Positions 52,801 to 64,000 of a stretch of DNA of 64,000 nt are shown here, piece by piece (the first letter of the stretch is position 1; the number at the start of each line of letters is the position of its first letter). The position numbers and the translations under genes are program-made. Origin of the DNA: Luzula sylvatica (lineage: Eukaryota > Streptophyta > Magnoliopsida > Poales > Juncaceae); NCBI GenBank assembly GCA_946800325.1, contig OX326959.1, positions 32,402,527 to 32,466,526 on the forward strand, written 5' to 3'. The notes under the pieces are model-generated. The model worked only from the letters and a program-made list of their open reading frames with translations, was not told where the DNA came from and made no database searches.

Positions 52801-55800
52801 TAAGAAAGTTTGTTTTTCGATTCAAAACAAGATTTTAACGCTTTGTGGAGTTCAAATAACGTGTTTTGAGTTCATTTGTATCGTATCTTTTACTACATAA
52901 CTTTTCACCAAATTTCACAAACACTAAGTAAGTTTGTTTTTCGATTCAAAACAAGATTTTAACGCTTTGAGGAGTTCAAATAACGTGTTTTGAGATCATT
53001 TGTATCCTATCTTTTACTACATAACTTTTCACCAAATTCCACAAACACTAAGAAAGTTTGTTTTTCGATTCAAAACAAGATTTTAACGCTTTGAGGAGTT
53101 CAAATAACGTGTTTTGAGATCATTTGTATCGTATCTTTTACTACATAACTTTTCACCAAATTTCACAAACACTAAGTAAGTTTGTTTTTCGATTCAAAAC
53201 AAGATTTTAACGCTTTGTGGAGTTCAAATAACGTGTTTTTAGATCATTTGTATCGTATCTTTCACTACATAACTTCTCACCAAACTTCACAAACACTAAG
53301 AAAGTTTGTTTTTCGATTCAAAACAAGATTTTAACGTTTTGAGGAGTTCAAATAACGTGTTTTGAGATCATTTGTATCGTATCTTTTACTACATAACTTT
53401 TCACCAAATTTAACAAACACTAAGAAAGTTTGTTTTTCGATTCAAAACAATATTTTAACGCTTTGTGGAGTTCAAATAACGTGTTTTGAGTTCATTTGTA
53501 TCGTATCTTTTACTACATAACTTTTCACCAAATTTCACAAACACTAAGAAAGTTTGTTTTTCGATTCAAAACAAGATTTTAACGCTTTGAGGAGTTCAAA
53601 TAACGTGTTTTGAGATCATTTGTATCGTATCTTTTACTACATAACTTTTCACCAAATTTCACAAACACTAAGAAAGTTTGTTTTTCGATTCAAAACAAGA
53701 TTTTAACGCTTTGAGGAGTTCAAATAACGTGTTTTGAGATCATTTGTATCGTATCTTTTACTACATAACTTTTCACCAAATTTCACAAACACTAAGAAAG
53801 TTTGTTTTTCGATTCAAAACAAGATTTTAACGCTTTGTGGAGTTCAAATAACGTGTTTTGAGTTCATTTGTATCGTATCTTTTACTACATAACTTTTCAC
53901 CAAATTTCACAAACAGTAAGAAAGTTTGTTTTTCGATTCAAAACAAGATTTTAACGCTTTGAGGAGTTCAAATAACGTGTTTTGAGATCATTTGTATCGT
54001 ATCTTTTACTACATAACTTTTCACCAAATTTCACAAACACTAAGTAAGTTTGTTTTTCGATTCAAAACAAGATTTTAACGCTTTGAAGAGTTCAAATAAC
54101 GTGTTTTGAGATCATTTGTATCCTATCTTTTACTACATAACTTTTCACCAAATTCCACAAACACTAAGAAAGTTTGTTTTTCGATTCAAAACAAGATTTT
54201 AACGCTTTGAGGAGTTCAAGTTCAAATAACGTGTTTTGAGATCATTTGTATCGTATCTTTAACTACATAACTTTTAACCAAATTTCACAAACACTAAGAA
54301 AGTTTGTTTTTCGATTCAAAACAAGATTTTAACGCTTTGAGGAGTTCAAATAACGTGTTTTGAGATCATTTGTATCGTATCTTTTACTACATAACTTTTC
54401 ACCAAATTTCACAAACACTAAGTAAGTTTGTTTTTCGATTCAAAACAAGATTTTAACGCTTTGAAGAGTTCAAATAACGTGTTTTGAGTTCATTTGTATC
54501 GTATCTTTTACTACATAACTTTTCACCAAATTTCACAAACACTAATTAAGTTTGTTTTTCGATTCAAAACAAGATTTTAACGCTTTGAGAAGTTCAAATA
54601 ACGTGTTTTGAGATCATTTGTATCGTATCTTTTACTACATAACTTTTCACCAAATTTCACAAACACTAATTAAGTTTGTTTTTCGATTCAAAACAAGATT
54701 TTAACGCTTTGAGAAGTTCAAATAACGTGTTTTGAGATCATTTGTATCGTATCTTTTACTACATAACTTTTCACCAAATTTCACAAACACTAAGAATGTT
54801 TGTTTTTCGATTCAAAACAAGATTTTAACGCTTTGAGGAGTTCAAATAACGTGTTTTGAGATCATTTGTATCGTATCTTTTACTACATAACTTTTCACCA
54901 AATTTCACAAACACTAAGAAAGTTTGTTTTTCGATTCAAAACAAGATTTTAACGCTTTGAGGAGTTCAAATAAGGTGTTTTGAGATCATTTGTATCGTAT
55001 CTTTTACTACATAACTTTTCACCAAATTTCACAAACACTAAGAAAGTTTGTTTTTCGATTCAAAACAAGATTTTAACACTTTGAGGAGTTCAAATAACGT
55101 GTTTTGAGATCATTTGTATCGTATCTTTTACTACATAACTTTTCACCAAATTTCACAAACACTAAGAAAGTTTGTTTTTCGATTCAAAACAAGATTTTAA
55201 CGCTTTGAGGAGTTCAAATAACGTGTTTTGAGATCATTTGTATCGTATCTTTTACTACATAACTTTTCACCAAATTTCACAAACACTAAGTAAGTTTGTT
55301 TTTCGATTCAAAACAAGATTTTAACGCTTTGAGGAGTTCAAATAACGTGTTTTGAGATCATTTGTATCCTATCTTTTACTACATAACTTTTCACCAAATT
55401 ACACAAACACTAAGAAAGTTTGTTTTTCGATTCAAAACATGATTTTAACGCTTTGAGGAGTTCAAATAACGTGTTTTGAGATCATTTGTATCGTATCTTT
55501 TACTACATAACTTTTCACCAAATTTCACAAACACTAAGTAAGTTTGTTTTTCGATTCAAAACAAGATTTTAACGCTTTGTGGAGTTCAAATAACGTGTTT
55601 TTAGATCATTTGTATCGTATCTTTCACTACATAACTTTTCACCAAATTTCACAAACACTAAGAAAGTTTGTTTTTCGATTCAAAACAAGATTTTAACGTT
55701 TTGAGGAGTTCAAATAACATGTTTTGAGATCATTTGTATCGTATCTTTTACTACATAACTTTTCACCAAATTTCACAAACACTAAGAAAGTTTGTTTCTC

Positions 55801-58800
55801 GATTCAAAACAAGATTTTAACGCTTTGTGGAGTTCAAATAACGTGTTTTGAGATCATTTGTATCGTATCTTTTACTACATAACTTTTCACCAAATTTCAC
55901 AAACACTAAGAAAGTTTGTTTTTCGATTCAAAACAAGATTTTAACGCTTTGAGGAGTTCAAATAACGTGTTTTGAGATCATTTGTATTGTATATTTTACT
56001 ACATAACGTTTCACCAAATTTCACAAACACTAAGAAAGTTTGTTTTTCGATTCAAAACAAGATTTTAACGCTTTGTGGAGTTCAAATAACGTGTTTTGAG
56101 TTCATTTGTATCGTATCTTTTACTACATAACTTTTCACCAAATTTCACAAACACTAATTAAGTTTGTTTTTCGATTCAAAACAAGATTTTAACGCTTTGA
56201 GAAGTTCAAATAACGTGTTTTGAGATCATTTGTATCGTATCTTTTACTACTTAACTTTTCACCAAATTTCACAAACACTAAGAATGTTTGTTTTTCGATT
56301 CAAAACAAGATTTTAACGCTTTGAGGAGTTCAAATAACGTGTTTTGAGATCATTTGTATCGTATCTTTTACTACATAACTTTTCACCAAATTCCACAAAC
56401 ACTAAGAATGTTTGTTTTTCGATTCAAAAACAAGATTTTAACGCTTTGTGGAGTTCAAATAACGTGTTTTGAGATCATTTGTATCGTATCTTTTACTACA
56501 TAAATTTTCACCAAATTTCACAAACACTAAGAAAGTTTGTTTTTCGATTCAAAACATGATTTTAACGCTTTGTGGAGTTCAAATAACGTGTTTTGAGATC
56601 ATTTGTATCGTATCTTTTACTACATAACTTTTCACCAAATTTCACAAACACTAAGAAAGTTTGTTTTTCGATTCAAAACAAGATTTTAACGCTTTGAGGA
56701 GTTCAAATAACGTGTTTTGAGATCATTTGTATCGTATCTTTTACTACATAACTTTTCACCAAATTTCACAAACACTAAGAAAGTTTGTTTCTCGATTCAA
56801 AACAAGATTTTAACGCTTTGAGGAGTTCAAATAACGTGTTTTTAGATCATTTGTATCGTATCTTTTACTACATAACTTTTCACCAAATTTCACAAACACT
56901 AAGAAAGTTTGTTTCTCGATTCAAAACAAGATTTTAACACTTTGAGGAGTTCAAATAACGTGTTTTGAGATCATTTGTATCGTATCTTTTACTACATAAC
57001 TTTTCACCAAATTTCACAAACACTAAGAAAGTTTGTTTTTCGATTCAAAACAAGATTTTAACGCTTTGTGGAGTTCAAATAAGGTGTTTTGAGATCATTT
57101 GTATCATATCTTTAACTACATAACTTTTCACAAAATTTCTCAAACACTAAGAAAGTTTGTTTTTCGATTCAAAACAAGATTTTAACACTTTGAGGAGTTC
57201 AAATAACGTGTTTTGAGATCATTTGTATCGTATCTTTTACTACATAACTTTTCACCAAATTTCACAAACACTAAGAAAGTTTGTTTTTCGATTCAAAACA
57301 AGATTTTAACGCTTTGTGGAGTTCAAATAACGTGTTTTGAGTTCATTTGTATCGTATCTTTTACTACATAACTTTTCACCAAATTTCACAAACACTAAGT
57401 AAGTTTGTTTTTCGATTCAAAACAAGATTTTAACGCTTTGAGGAGTTCAAATAACGTGTTTTGAGATCATTTGTATCCTATCTTTTACTACATAACTTTT
57501 CACCAAATTCCACAAACACTAAGAAAGTTTGTTTTTCGATTCAAAACAAGATTTTAACGCTTTGAGGAGTTCAAATAACGTGTTTTGAGATCATTTGTAT
57601 CGTATCTTTTACTACATAACTTTTCACCAAATTTCACAAACACTAAGTAAGTTTGTTTTTCGATTCAAAACAAGATTTTAACGCTTTGTGGAGTTCAAAT
57701 AACGTGTTTTTAGATCATTTGTATCGTATCTTTCACTACATAACTTCTCACCAAACTTCACAAACACTAAGAAAGTTTGTTTTTCGATTCAAAACAAGAT
57801 TTTAACGTTTTGAGGAGTTCAAATAACGTGTTTTGAGATCATTTGTATCGTATCTTTTACTACATAACTTTTCACCAAATTTAACAAACACTAAGAAAGT
57901 TTGTTTTTCGATTCAAAACAATATTTTAACGCTTTGTGGAGTTCAAATAACGTGTTTTGAGTTCATTTGTATCGTATCTTTTACTACATAACTTTTCACC
58001 AAATTTCACAAACACTAAGAAAGTTTGTTTTTCGATTCAAAACAAGATTTTAACGCTTTGAGGAGTTCAAATAACGTGTTTTGAGATCATTTGTATCGTA
58101 TCTTTTACTACATAACTTTTCACCAAATTTCACAAACACTAAGAAAGTTTGTTTTTCGATTCAAAACAAGATTTTAACGCTTTGAGGAGTTCAAATAACG
58201 TGTTTTGAGATCATTTGTATCGTATCTTTTACTACATAACTTTTCACCAAATTTCACAAACACTAAGAAAGTTTGTTTTTCGATTCAAAACAAGATTTTA
58301 ACGCTTTGTGGAGTTCAAATAACGTGTTTTGAGTTCATTTGTATCGTATCTTTTACTACATAACTTTTCACCAAATTTCACAAACAGTAAGAAAGTTTGT
58401 TTTTCGATTCAAAACAAGATTTTAACGCTTTGAGGAGTTCAAATAACGTGTTTTGAGATCATTTGTATCGTATCTTTTACTACATAACTTTTCACCAAAT
58501 TTCACAAACACTAAGTAAGTTTGTTTTTCGATTCAAAACAAGATTTTAACGCTTTGAAGAGTTCAAATAACGTGTTTTGAGATCATTTGTATCCTATCTT
58601 TTACTACATAACTTTTCACCAAATTCCACAAACACTAAGAAAGTTTGTTTTTCGATTCAAAACAAGATTTTAACGCTTTGAGGAGTTCAAGTTCAAATAA
58701 CGTGTTTTGAGATCATTTGTATCGTATCTTTAACTACATAACTTTTAACCAAATTTCACAAACACTAAGAAAGTTTGTTTTTCGATTCAAAACAAGATTT

Positions 58801-58893
58801 TAACGCTTTGAGGAGTTCAAATAACGTGTTTTGAGATCATTTGTATCGTATCTTTTACTACATAACTTTTCACCAAATTTCACAAACACTAAG
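49826..58893. repeat. Block G: 36-monomer unit, two tandem copies (4,471 bp)
   Basis: Sequence from about 49,826 to 54,422 recurs at 54,297 to 58,893. Markers share the 4,471-bp offset: CTAATTAAGT at 50,071 and 54,542, the TCCACAAACA/AAGAATG monomer with its 1-bp A insertion at 51,921 and 56,392, and the 6-bp duplication at 54,212 and 58,683. The right part of each copy (from about 51.9 and 56.4 kb) is also a copy of 42.8-45.3 kb in block E (offset 9,059 bp to the first). The unit thus joins a piece of block E to a piece specific to this region. Confidence 0.88.
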
Positions 58894-61800
58894 AAAGTTT
58901 GTTTTTCGATTCAAAACAAGATTTTAACGCTTTGAGGAGTTCAAATAACGTGTTTTGAGATCATTTGTATGGTATATTTTACTACATAACTTTTCACCAA
59001 ATTTCACAAACACTAAGAAAGTTTGTTTTTCGATTCAAAACAAGATTTTAACGCTTTGAGGAGTTCAAATAACGTGTTTTGGGATCATTTGTATGGTATA
59101 TTTTACTACATAACTTTTCACCAAATTTCACAAACACTAAGAAAGTTTGTTTTTCGATTCAAAACAAGATTTTAACGCTTTGAGGAGTTCAAATAACGTG
59201 TTTTGAGATCATTTGTATGGTATATTTTACTACATAACTTTTCACCAAATTTCACAAACACTAAGAAAGTTTGTTTTTCGATTCAAAACAAGATTTTAAC
59301 GCTTTGTGGAGTTCAAATAACGTGTTTTGAGTTCATTTGTATCGTATCTTTTACTACATAACTTTTCACCAAATTTCACAAACACTAAGTAAGTTTGTTT
59401 TTCGATTCAAAACAAGATTTTAACGCTTTGAGGAGTTGAAATAACGTGTTTTGAGATCATTTGTATCGTATCTTTTACTACATAACTTTTCACCAAATTT
59501 CACAAACACTAAGAATGTTTGTTTTTCGATTCAAAACAAGATTTTAACGCTTTGAGGAGTTCAAATAACGTGTTTTGAGATCATTTGAATCGTATCTTTT
59601 ACTACATAACTTTTCACCAAATTTCACAAACACTAAGAAAGTTTGTTTTTCGATTCAAAACAAGATTTTAACGCTTTGAGAAGTTCAAATAAGGTGTTTT
59701 GAGATCATTTGTATCGTATCTTTTACTACATAACTTTTCACCAAATTTCACAAACACTAAGAAAGTTTGTTTTTCGATTCAAAACAAGATTTTAACACTT
59801 TGAGGAGTTCAAATAACGTGTTTTGAGATCATTTGTATCGTATCTTTTACTACATAACTTTTCACCAAATTTCACAAACACTAAGAAAGTTTGTTTTTCG
59901 ATTCAAAACAAGATTTTAACGCTTTGAGGAGTTCAAATAACGTGTTTTGAGATCATTTGTATGGTATATTTTACTACATAACTTTTCACCAAATTTCACA
60001 AACACTAAGAAAGTTTGTTTTTCGATTCAAAACAAGATTTTAACTCTTTGTGGAGTTCAAATAACGTGTTTTGAGTTCATTTGTATCGTATCTTTTACTA
60101 CATAACTTTTCACCAAATTTCACAAACACTAAGTAAGTTTGTTTTTCGATTCAAAACAAGATTTTAACGCTTTGAGGAGTTGAAATAACGTGTTTTGAGA
60201 TCATTTGTATCGTATCTTTTACTACATAACTTTTCACCAAATTTCACAAACACTAAGAATGTTTGTTTTTCGATTCAAAACAAGATTTTAACGCTTTGAG
60301 GAGTTCAAATAACGTGTTTTGAGATCATTTGAATCGTATCTTTTACTACATAACTTTTCACCAAATTTCACAAACACTAAGAAAGTTTGTTTTTCGATTC
60401 AAAATAAGATTTTAACGCTTTGAGGAGTTCAAATAAGGTGTTTTGAGATCATTTGTATCGTATCTTTTACTACATAACTTTTCACCAAATTTCACAAACA
60501 CTAAGAAAGTTTGTTTTTCGATTCAAAACAAGATTTTAACACTTTGAGGAGTTCAAATAACGTGTTTTGAGATCATTTGTATCGTATCTTTTACTACATA
60601 ACTTTTCACCAAATTTCACAAACACTAAGAAAGTTTGTTTTTCGATTCAAAACAAGATTTTAACGCTTTGAGGAGTTCAAATAACGTGTTTTGAGATCAT
60701 TTGTATCGTATCTTTTACTACATAACTTTTCACCAAATTTCACAAACACTAAGTAAGTTTGTTTTTCGATTCAAAACAAGATTTTAACGCTTTGAGGAGT
60801 TCAAATAACGTGTTTTGAGATCATTTGTATCCTATCTTTTACTACATAACTTTTCACCAAATTCCACAAACACTAAGAAAGTTTGTTTTTCGATTCAAAA
60901 CATGATTTTAACGCTTTGAGGAGTTCAAATAACGTGTTTTGAGATCATTTGTATCGTATCTTTTACTACATAACTTTTCACCAAATTTCACAAACACTAA
61001 GAAAGTTTGTTTTTCGATTCAAAACAAGATTTTAACGCTTTGAGGAGTTCAAATAACGTGTTTTGAGATCATTTGTATGGTATATTTTACTACATAACTT
61101 TTCACCAAATTTCACAAACACTAAGAAAGTTTGTTTTTCGATTCAAAACAAGATTTTAACGCTTTGAGGAGTTCAAATAACGTGTTTTGGGATCATTTGT
61201 ATGGTATATTTTACTACATAACTTTTCACCAAATTTCACAAACACTAAGAAAGTTTGTTTTTCGATTCAAAACAAGATTTTAACGCTTTGAGGAGTTCAA
61301 ATAACGTGTTTTGAGATCATTTGTATGGTATATTTTACTACATAACTTTTCACCAAATTTCACAAACACTAAGAAAGTTTGTTTTTCGATTCAAAACAAG
61401 ATTTTAACGCTTTGTGGAGTTCAAATAACGTGTTTTGAGTTCATTTGTATCGTATCTTTTACTACATAACTTTTCACCAAATTTCACAAACACTAAGTAA
61501 GTCTGTTTTTCGATTCAAAACAAGATTTTAACGCTTTGAGGAGTTGAAATAACGTGTTTTGAGATCATTTGTATCGTATCTTTTACTACATAACTTTTCA
61601 CCAAATTTCACAAACACTAAGAATGTTTGTTTTTCGATTCAAAACAAGATTTTAACGCTTTGAGGAGTTCAAATAACGTGTTTTGAGATCATTTGAATCG
61701 TATCTTTTACTACATAACTTTTCACCAAATTTCACAAACACTAAGAAAGTTTGTTTTTCGATTCAAAACAAGATTTTAACGCTTTGAGAAGTTCAAATAA

Positions 61801-64000
61801 GGTGTTTTGAGATCATTTGTATCGTATCTTTTACTACATAACTTTTCACCAAATTTCACAAACACTAAGAAAGTTTGTTTTTCGATTCAAAACAAGATTT
61901 TAACGCTTTGTGGAGTTCAAATAACGTGTTTTGAGATCATTTGTATCGTATCTTTAACTACATAACTTTTCACCAAATTTCACAAACACTAAGAAAGTTT
62001 GTTTTTCGATTCAAAACAAGATTTTAACGCTTTGATGAGTTCAAATAACGTGTTTTGAGATCATTTGTATCGTATCTTTTACTACATAATTTTTCACCAA
62101 ATTTCACAAACACTAAGTAAGTTTGTTTTTCGATTCAAAACAAGATTTTAACGCTTTGAGAAGTTCAAATAACGTGTTTTGAGTTCATTTGTATCGTATC
62201 TTTTACTACATAACTTTTCACCAAATTTCACAAACACTAAGAAAGTTTGTTTTTCGATTCAAAACAAGATTTTAACGTTTTGAGGAGTTCAAATAACGTG
62301 TTTTGAGATCATTTGTATCGTATCTTTTACTACATAAATTTTCACCAAATTTCACAAACACTAAGAAAGTTTGTTTTTCGATTCAAAACAAGATTTTAAC
62401 GTTTTGAGGAGTTCAAATAACGTGTTTTGAGATCATTTGAATCGTATCTTTAACTACATAACTTTTCACCAAATTTCACAAACACTAAGAAAGTTTGTTT
62501 TTCGATTCAAAAGAAGATTTTAACACTTTGTGCAGTTCAAATAACGTGTTTTGAGTTCATTTGTATCGTATCTTTTACTACATAACTTTTCACCAAATTT
62601 CACAAACACTAAGTAAGTTTGTTTTCCGATTCAAAACAAGATTTTAACGCTTTGAGGAGTTCAAATGACGTGTTTTGAGATCATTTGTATCGTATCTTTT
62701 ACTACATAACTTTTCACCAAATTTCACAAACACTAAGAAAGTTTGTTTTTCGATTCAAAACAAGATTTTAACGCTTTGTGGAGTTCAAATAACGTGTTTT
62801 GAGATCATTTGTATCGTATCTTTTACTACATAACTTTTCACCAAATTTCTCAAACAATAAGAAAGTTTGTTTTTCGATTCAAAACAAGATTTTAACACTT
62901 CGAGGAGTTCAAATAACGTGTTTTGAGATCATTTGTATCCTATCTTTTACTACATAACTTTTCACCAAATTTCACAAACACTAAGAAAGTTTGTTTTTCG
63001 ATTCAAAACAAGATTTGAACACTTCGAGGAGTTCAAATAACGTATTTTGAGATCATTTGTATCGTATCTTTTACTACATAACTTTTCACCAAATTTCACA
63101 AACACTAAGAAAGTTTGTTTTTCGATTCAAAACAAGATTTTAACGCTTTGAGGAGTTCAAATAACGTGTTTTGAGATCATTTGTATCGTATCTTTTACTA
63201 CATAACTTTTCACCAAATTTCACAAACACTAAGAAAGTTTGTTTTTCGATTCAAAACAAGATTTTAACGCTTTGTGGAGTTCAAATAATGTGTTTTGAGT
63301 TCATTTGTATCGTATCTTTTACTACATAACTTTTCACCAAATTTCACAAACAGTAAGAAAGTTTGTTTTTCGATTCAAAACAAGATTTTAACGCTTTGAG
63401 GAGTTCAAATAACGTGTTTTGAGATCATTTGTATCGTATCTTTTACTACATAACTTTTCACCAAATTTCACAAACACTAAGTAAGTTTGTTTTTCGATTC
63501 AAAACAAGATTTTAACGCTTTGAAGAGTTCAAATAACGTGTTTTGAGTTCATTTGTATCGTATCTTTTACTACATAACTTTTCACCAAATTTCACAAACA
63601 CTAATTAAGTTTGTTTTTCGATTCAAAACAAGATTTTAACGCTTTGAGAAGTTCAAATAACGTGTTTTGAGATCATTTGTATCGTATCTTTTACTACATA
63701 ACTTTTCACCAAATTTCACAAACACTAATTAAGTTTGTTTTTCGATTCAAAACAAGGTTTTAACGCTTTGAGAAGTTCAAATAACGTGTTTTGAGATCAT
63801 TTGTATCGTATCTTTTACTACATAACTTTTCACCAAATTTCACAAACACTAAGAATGTTTGTTTTTCGATTCAAAACAAGATTTTAACGCTTTGAGGAGT
63901 TCAAATAACGTGTTTTGAGATCATTTGTATCGTATCTTTTACTACATAACTTTTCACCAAATTTCACAAACACTAAGAAAGTTTGTTTTTCGATTCAAAA
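56290..64000. repeat. Near-perfect 7.7-kb segmental duplication of 42,760-50,470
   Basis: The 13,530-bp offset holds from about 42,760 to 50,470 against 56,290 to the window end. To the left of 42,760 the AACAAATTTC/AAGTTAG variant breaks the match. In 7.7 kb I noticed only three single-base differences: T for G at 60,045, C for T at 61,503 and G for A at 63,757. The offset equals 109 monomers plus 14 bp (two 6-bp duplications and two A insertions). The true duplicate may be longer because it runs off the window. Confidence 0.88.
58894..64000. repeat. Block H: second copy of block F running off the window
   Basis: This block repeats 45,364-50,470 with an offset of 13,530 bp up to the last base of the window. 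All the distinctive block-F variants are present in order: three GGTATATTTT monomers from 58,971, AAAATAAGAT at about 60,397, GTTTTCCGAT at 62,621, AGATTTGAAC at 63,011 and CTAATTAAGT at 63,601. It ends inside what should be another copy of the block-G unit, so the pattern probably continues to the right. Confidence 0.88.

Larger units (their letters stand above)
1..64000. repeat. 124-bp tandem satellite array, about 515 monomers, probably centromeric
   Basis: The whole window is a head-to-tail array of one 124-bp monomer. Taking AAACACTAAG as monomer start, copies begin at 7, 131, 255 and so on to 63,968. That distance equals 515 x 124 plus a net 101 bp, which the indels listed separately account for exactly. 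Consensus GC is about 29% (36 of 124). All copies lie in the same orientation and no other sequence interrupts them. Monomers differ at a limited set of recurrent positions, and combinations of these variants recur at fixed multi-monomer distances, which defines higher-order repeats. Known biology: megabase arrays of 100-200 bp satellites with such structure mark centromeres and pericentromeres in many plants and animals. The centromere assignment and the taxon are inference; I do not recognise the family. Both array ends lie outside the window. Confidence 0.98.

Noticed and set aside
1..64000. CRISPR array
   Set aside because: The repeats are regular, but the whole 124-bp period is conserved. 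There are no unique spacers, and the unit is far too long and uniform.
1..64000. Alpha satellite, Arabidopsis-type centromere repeat or telomere repeat
   Set aside because: The 124-bp period differs from 171 and about 178 bp, and I saw no similarity to those sequences or to TTAGGG or TTTAGGG runs.
1..64000. tRNA, rRNA or other structured RNA genes
   Set aside because: No cloverleaf, conserved rRNA core or pol III box pair stands out from the satellite, and there is no non-satellite sequence in which one could lie.

Overview
The whole 64 kb window is one uninterrupted satellite-DNA array. A 124-bp, AT-rich (about 71% A+T) monomer repeats head to tail on one strand from the first base to the last. 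The first full monomer begins at base 7 and the last start in the window is at 63,968. That span contains exactly 515 monomers once a net +101 bp of indels is subtracted: 21 six-bp duplications, 15 one-bp A insertions, one T insertion, and deletions of 20 and 21 bp (net). I found no gene, RNA gene, transposon, CRISPR array, telomere repeat, inversion or unique-sequence island. Only two open stretches of 60-75 codons exist, and both are frameshift artefacts of single monomer indels.

An array of this size, purity and multi-level organisation is typical of a eukaryotic centromeric or pericentromeric satellite. The species cannot be named from the sequence. I do not recognise the monomer; by length it is not the 171-bp primate alpha satellite or the roughly 178-bp Arabidopsis repeat. 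CpG sites are abundant in the consensus and vary mainly by deamination-type changes, which would fit a genome that methylates DNA.

Layout, read from diagnostic variants: (A) 1-13,385, 26-28-monomer higher-order repeats (HORs; 3,480, 3,232 and 3,232 bp) with a 10-monomer duplication at the left end; (B) 13,385-22,215, 23-monomer HOR (2,859 bp) with two private deletions; (C) 22,216-36,577, 13-monomer HOR (1,618 bp) and 8-monomer blocks nested inside a 6,095-bp super-repeat; (D) 36,578-39,322, 7-monomer HOR (874 bp) in three copies; (E) 39,318-45,403, two copies of a 25-monomer unit (3,113 bp); (F) 45,404-49,825, a block rich in a GGTATATTTT variant; (G) 49,826-58,893, two copies of a 36-monomer unit (4,471 bp); (H) 58,894-64,000, a near-perfect second copy of F. 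Cutting across E-H, 42,760-50,470 recurs at 56,290-64,000 (offset 13,530 bp) with only three differences noticed.

There are no genes to work together. The interest lies in how the array evolves (nested, recent segmental amplification), in the monomer's two conserved dyads, in its roughly 10-bp phasing of A/T runs, and in a half-match to the CENP-B box. Both array ends lie outside the window.
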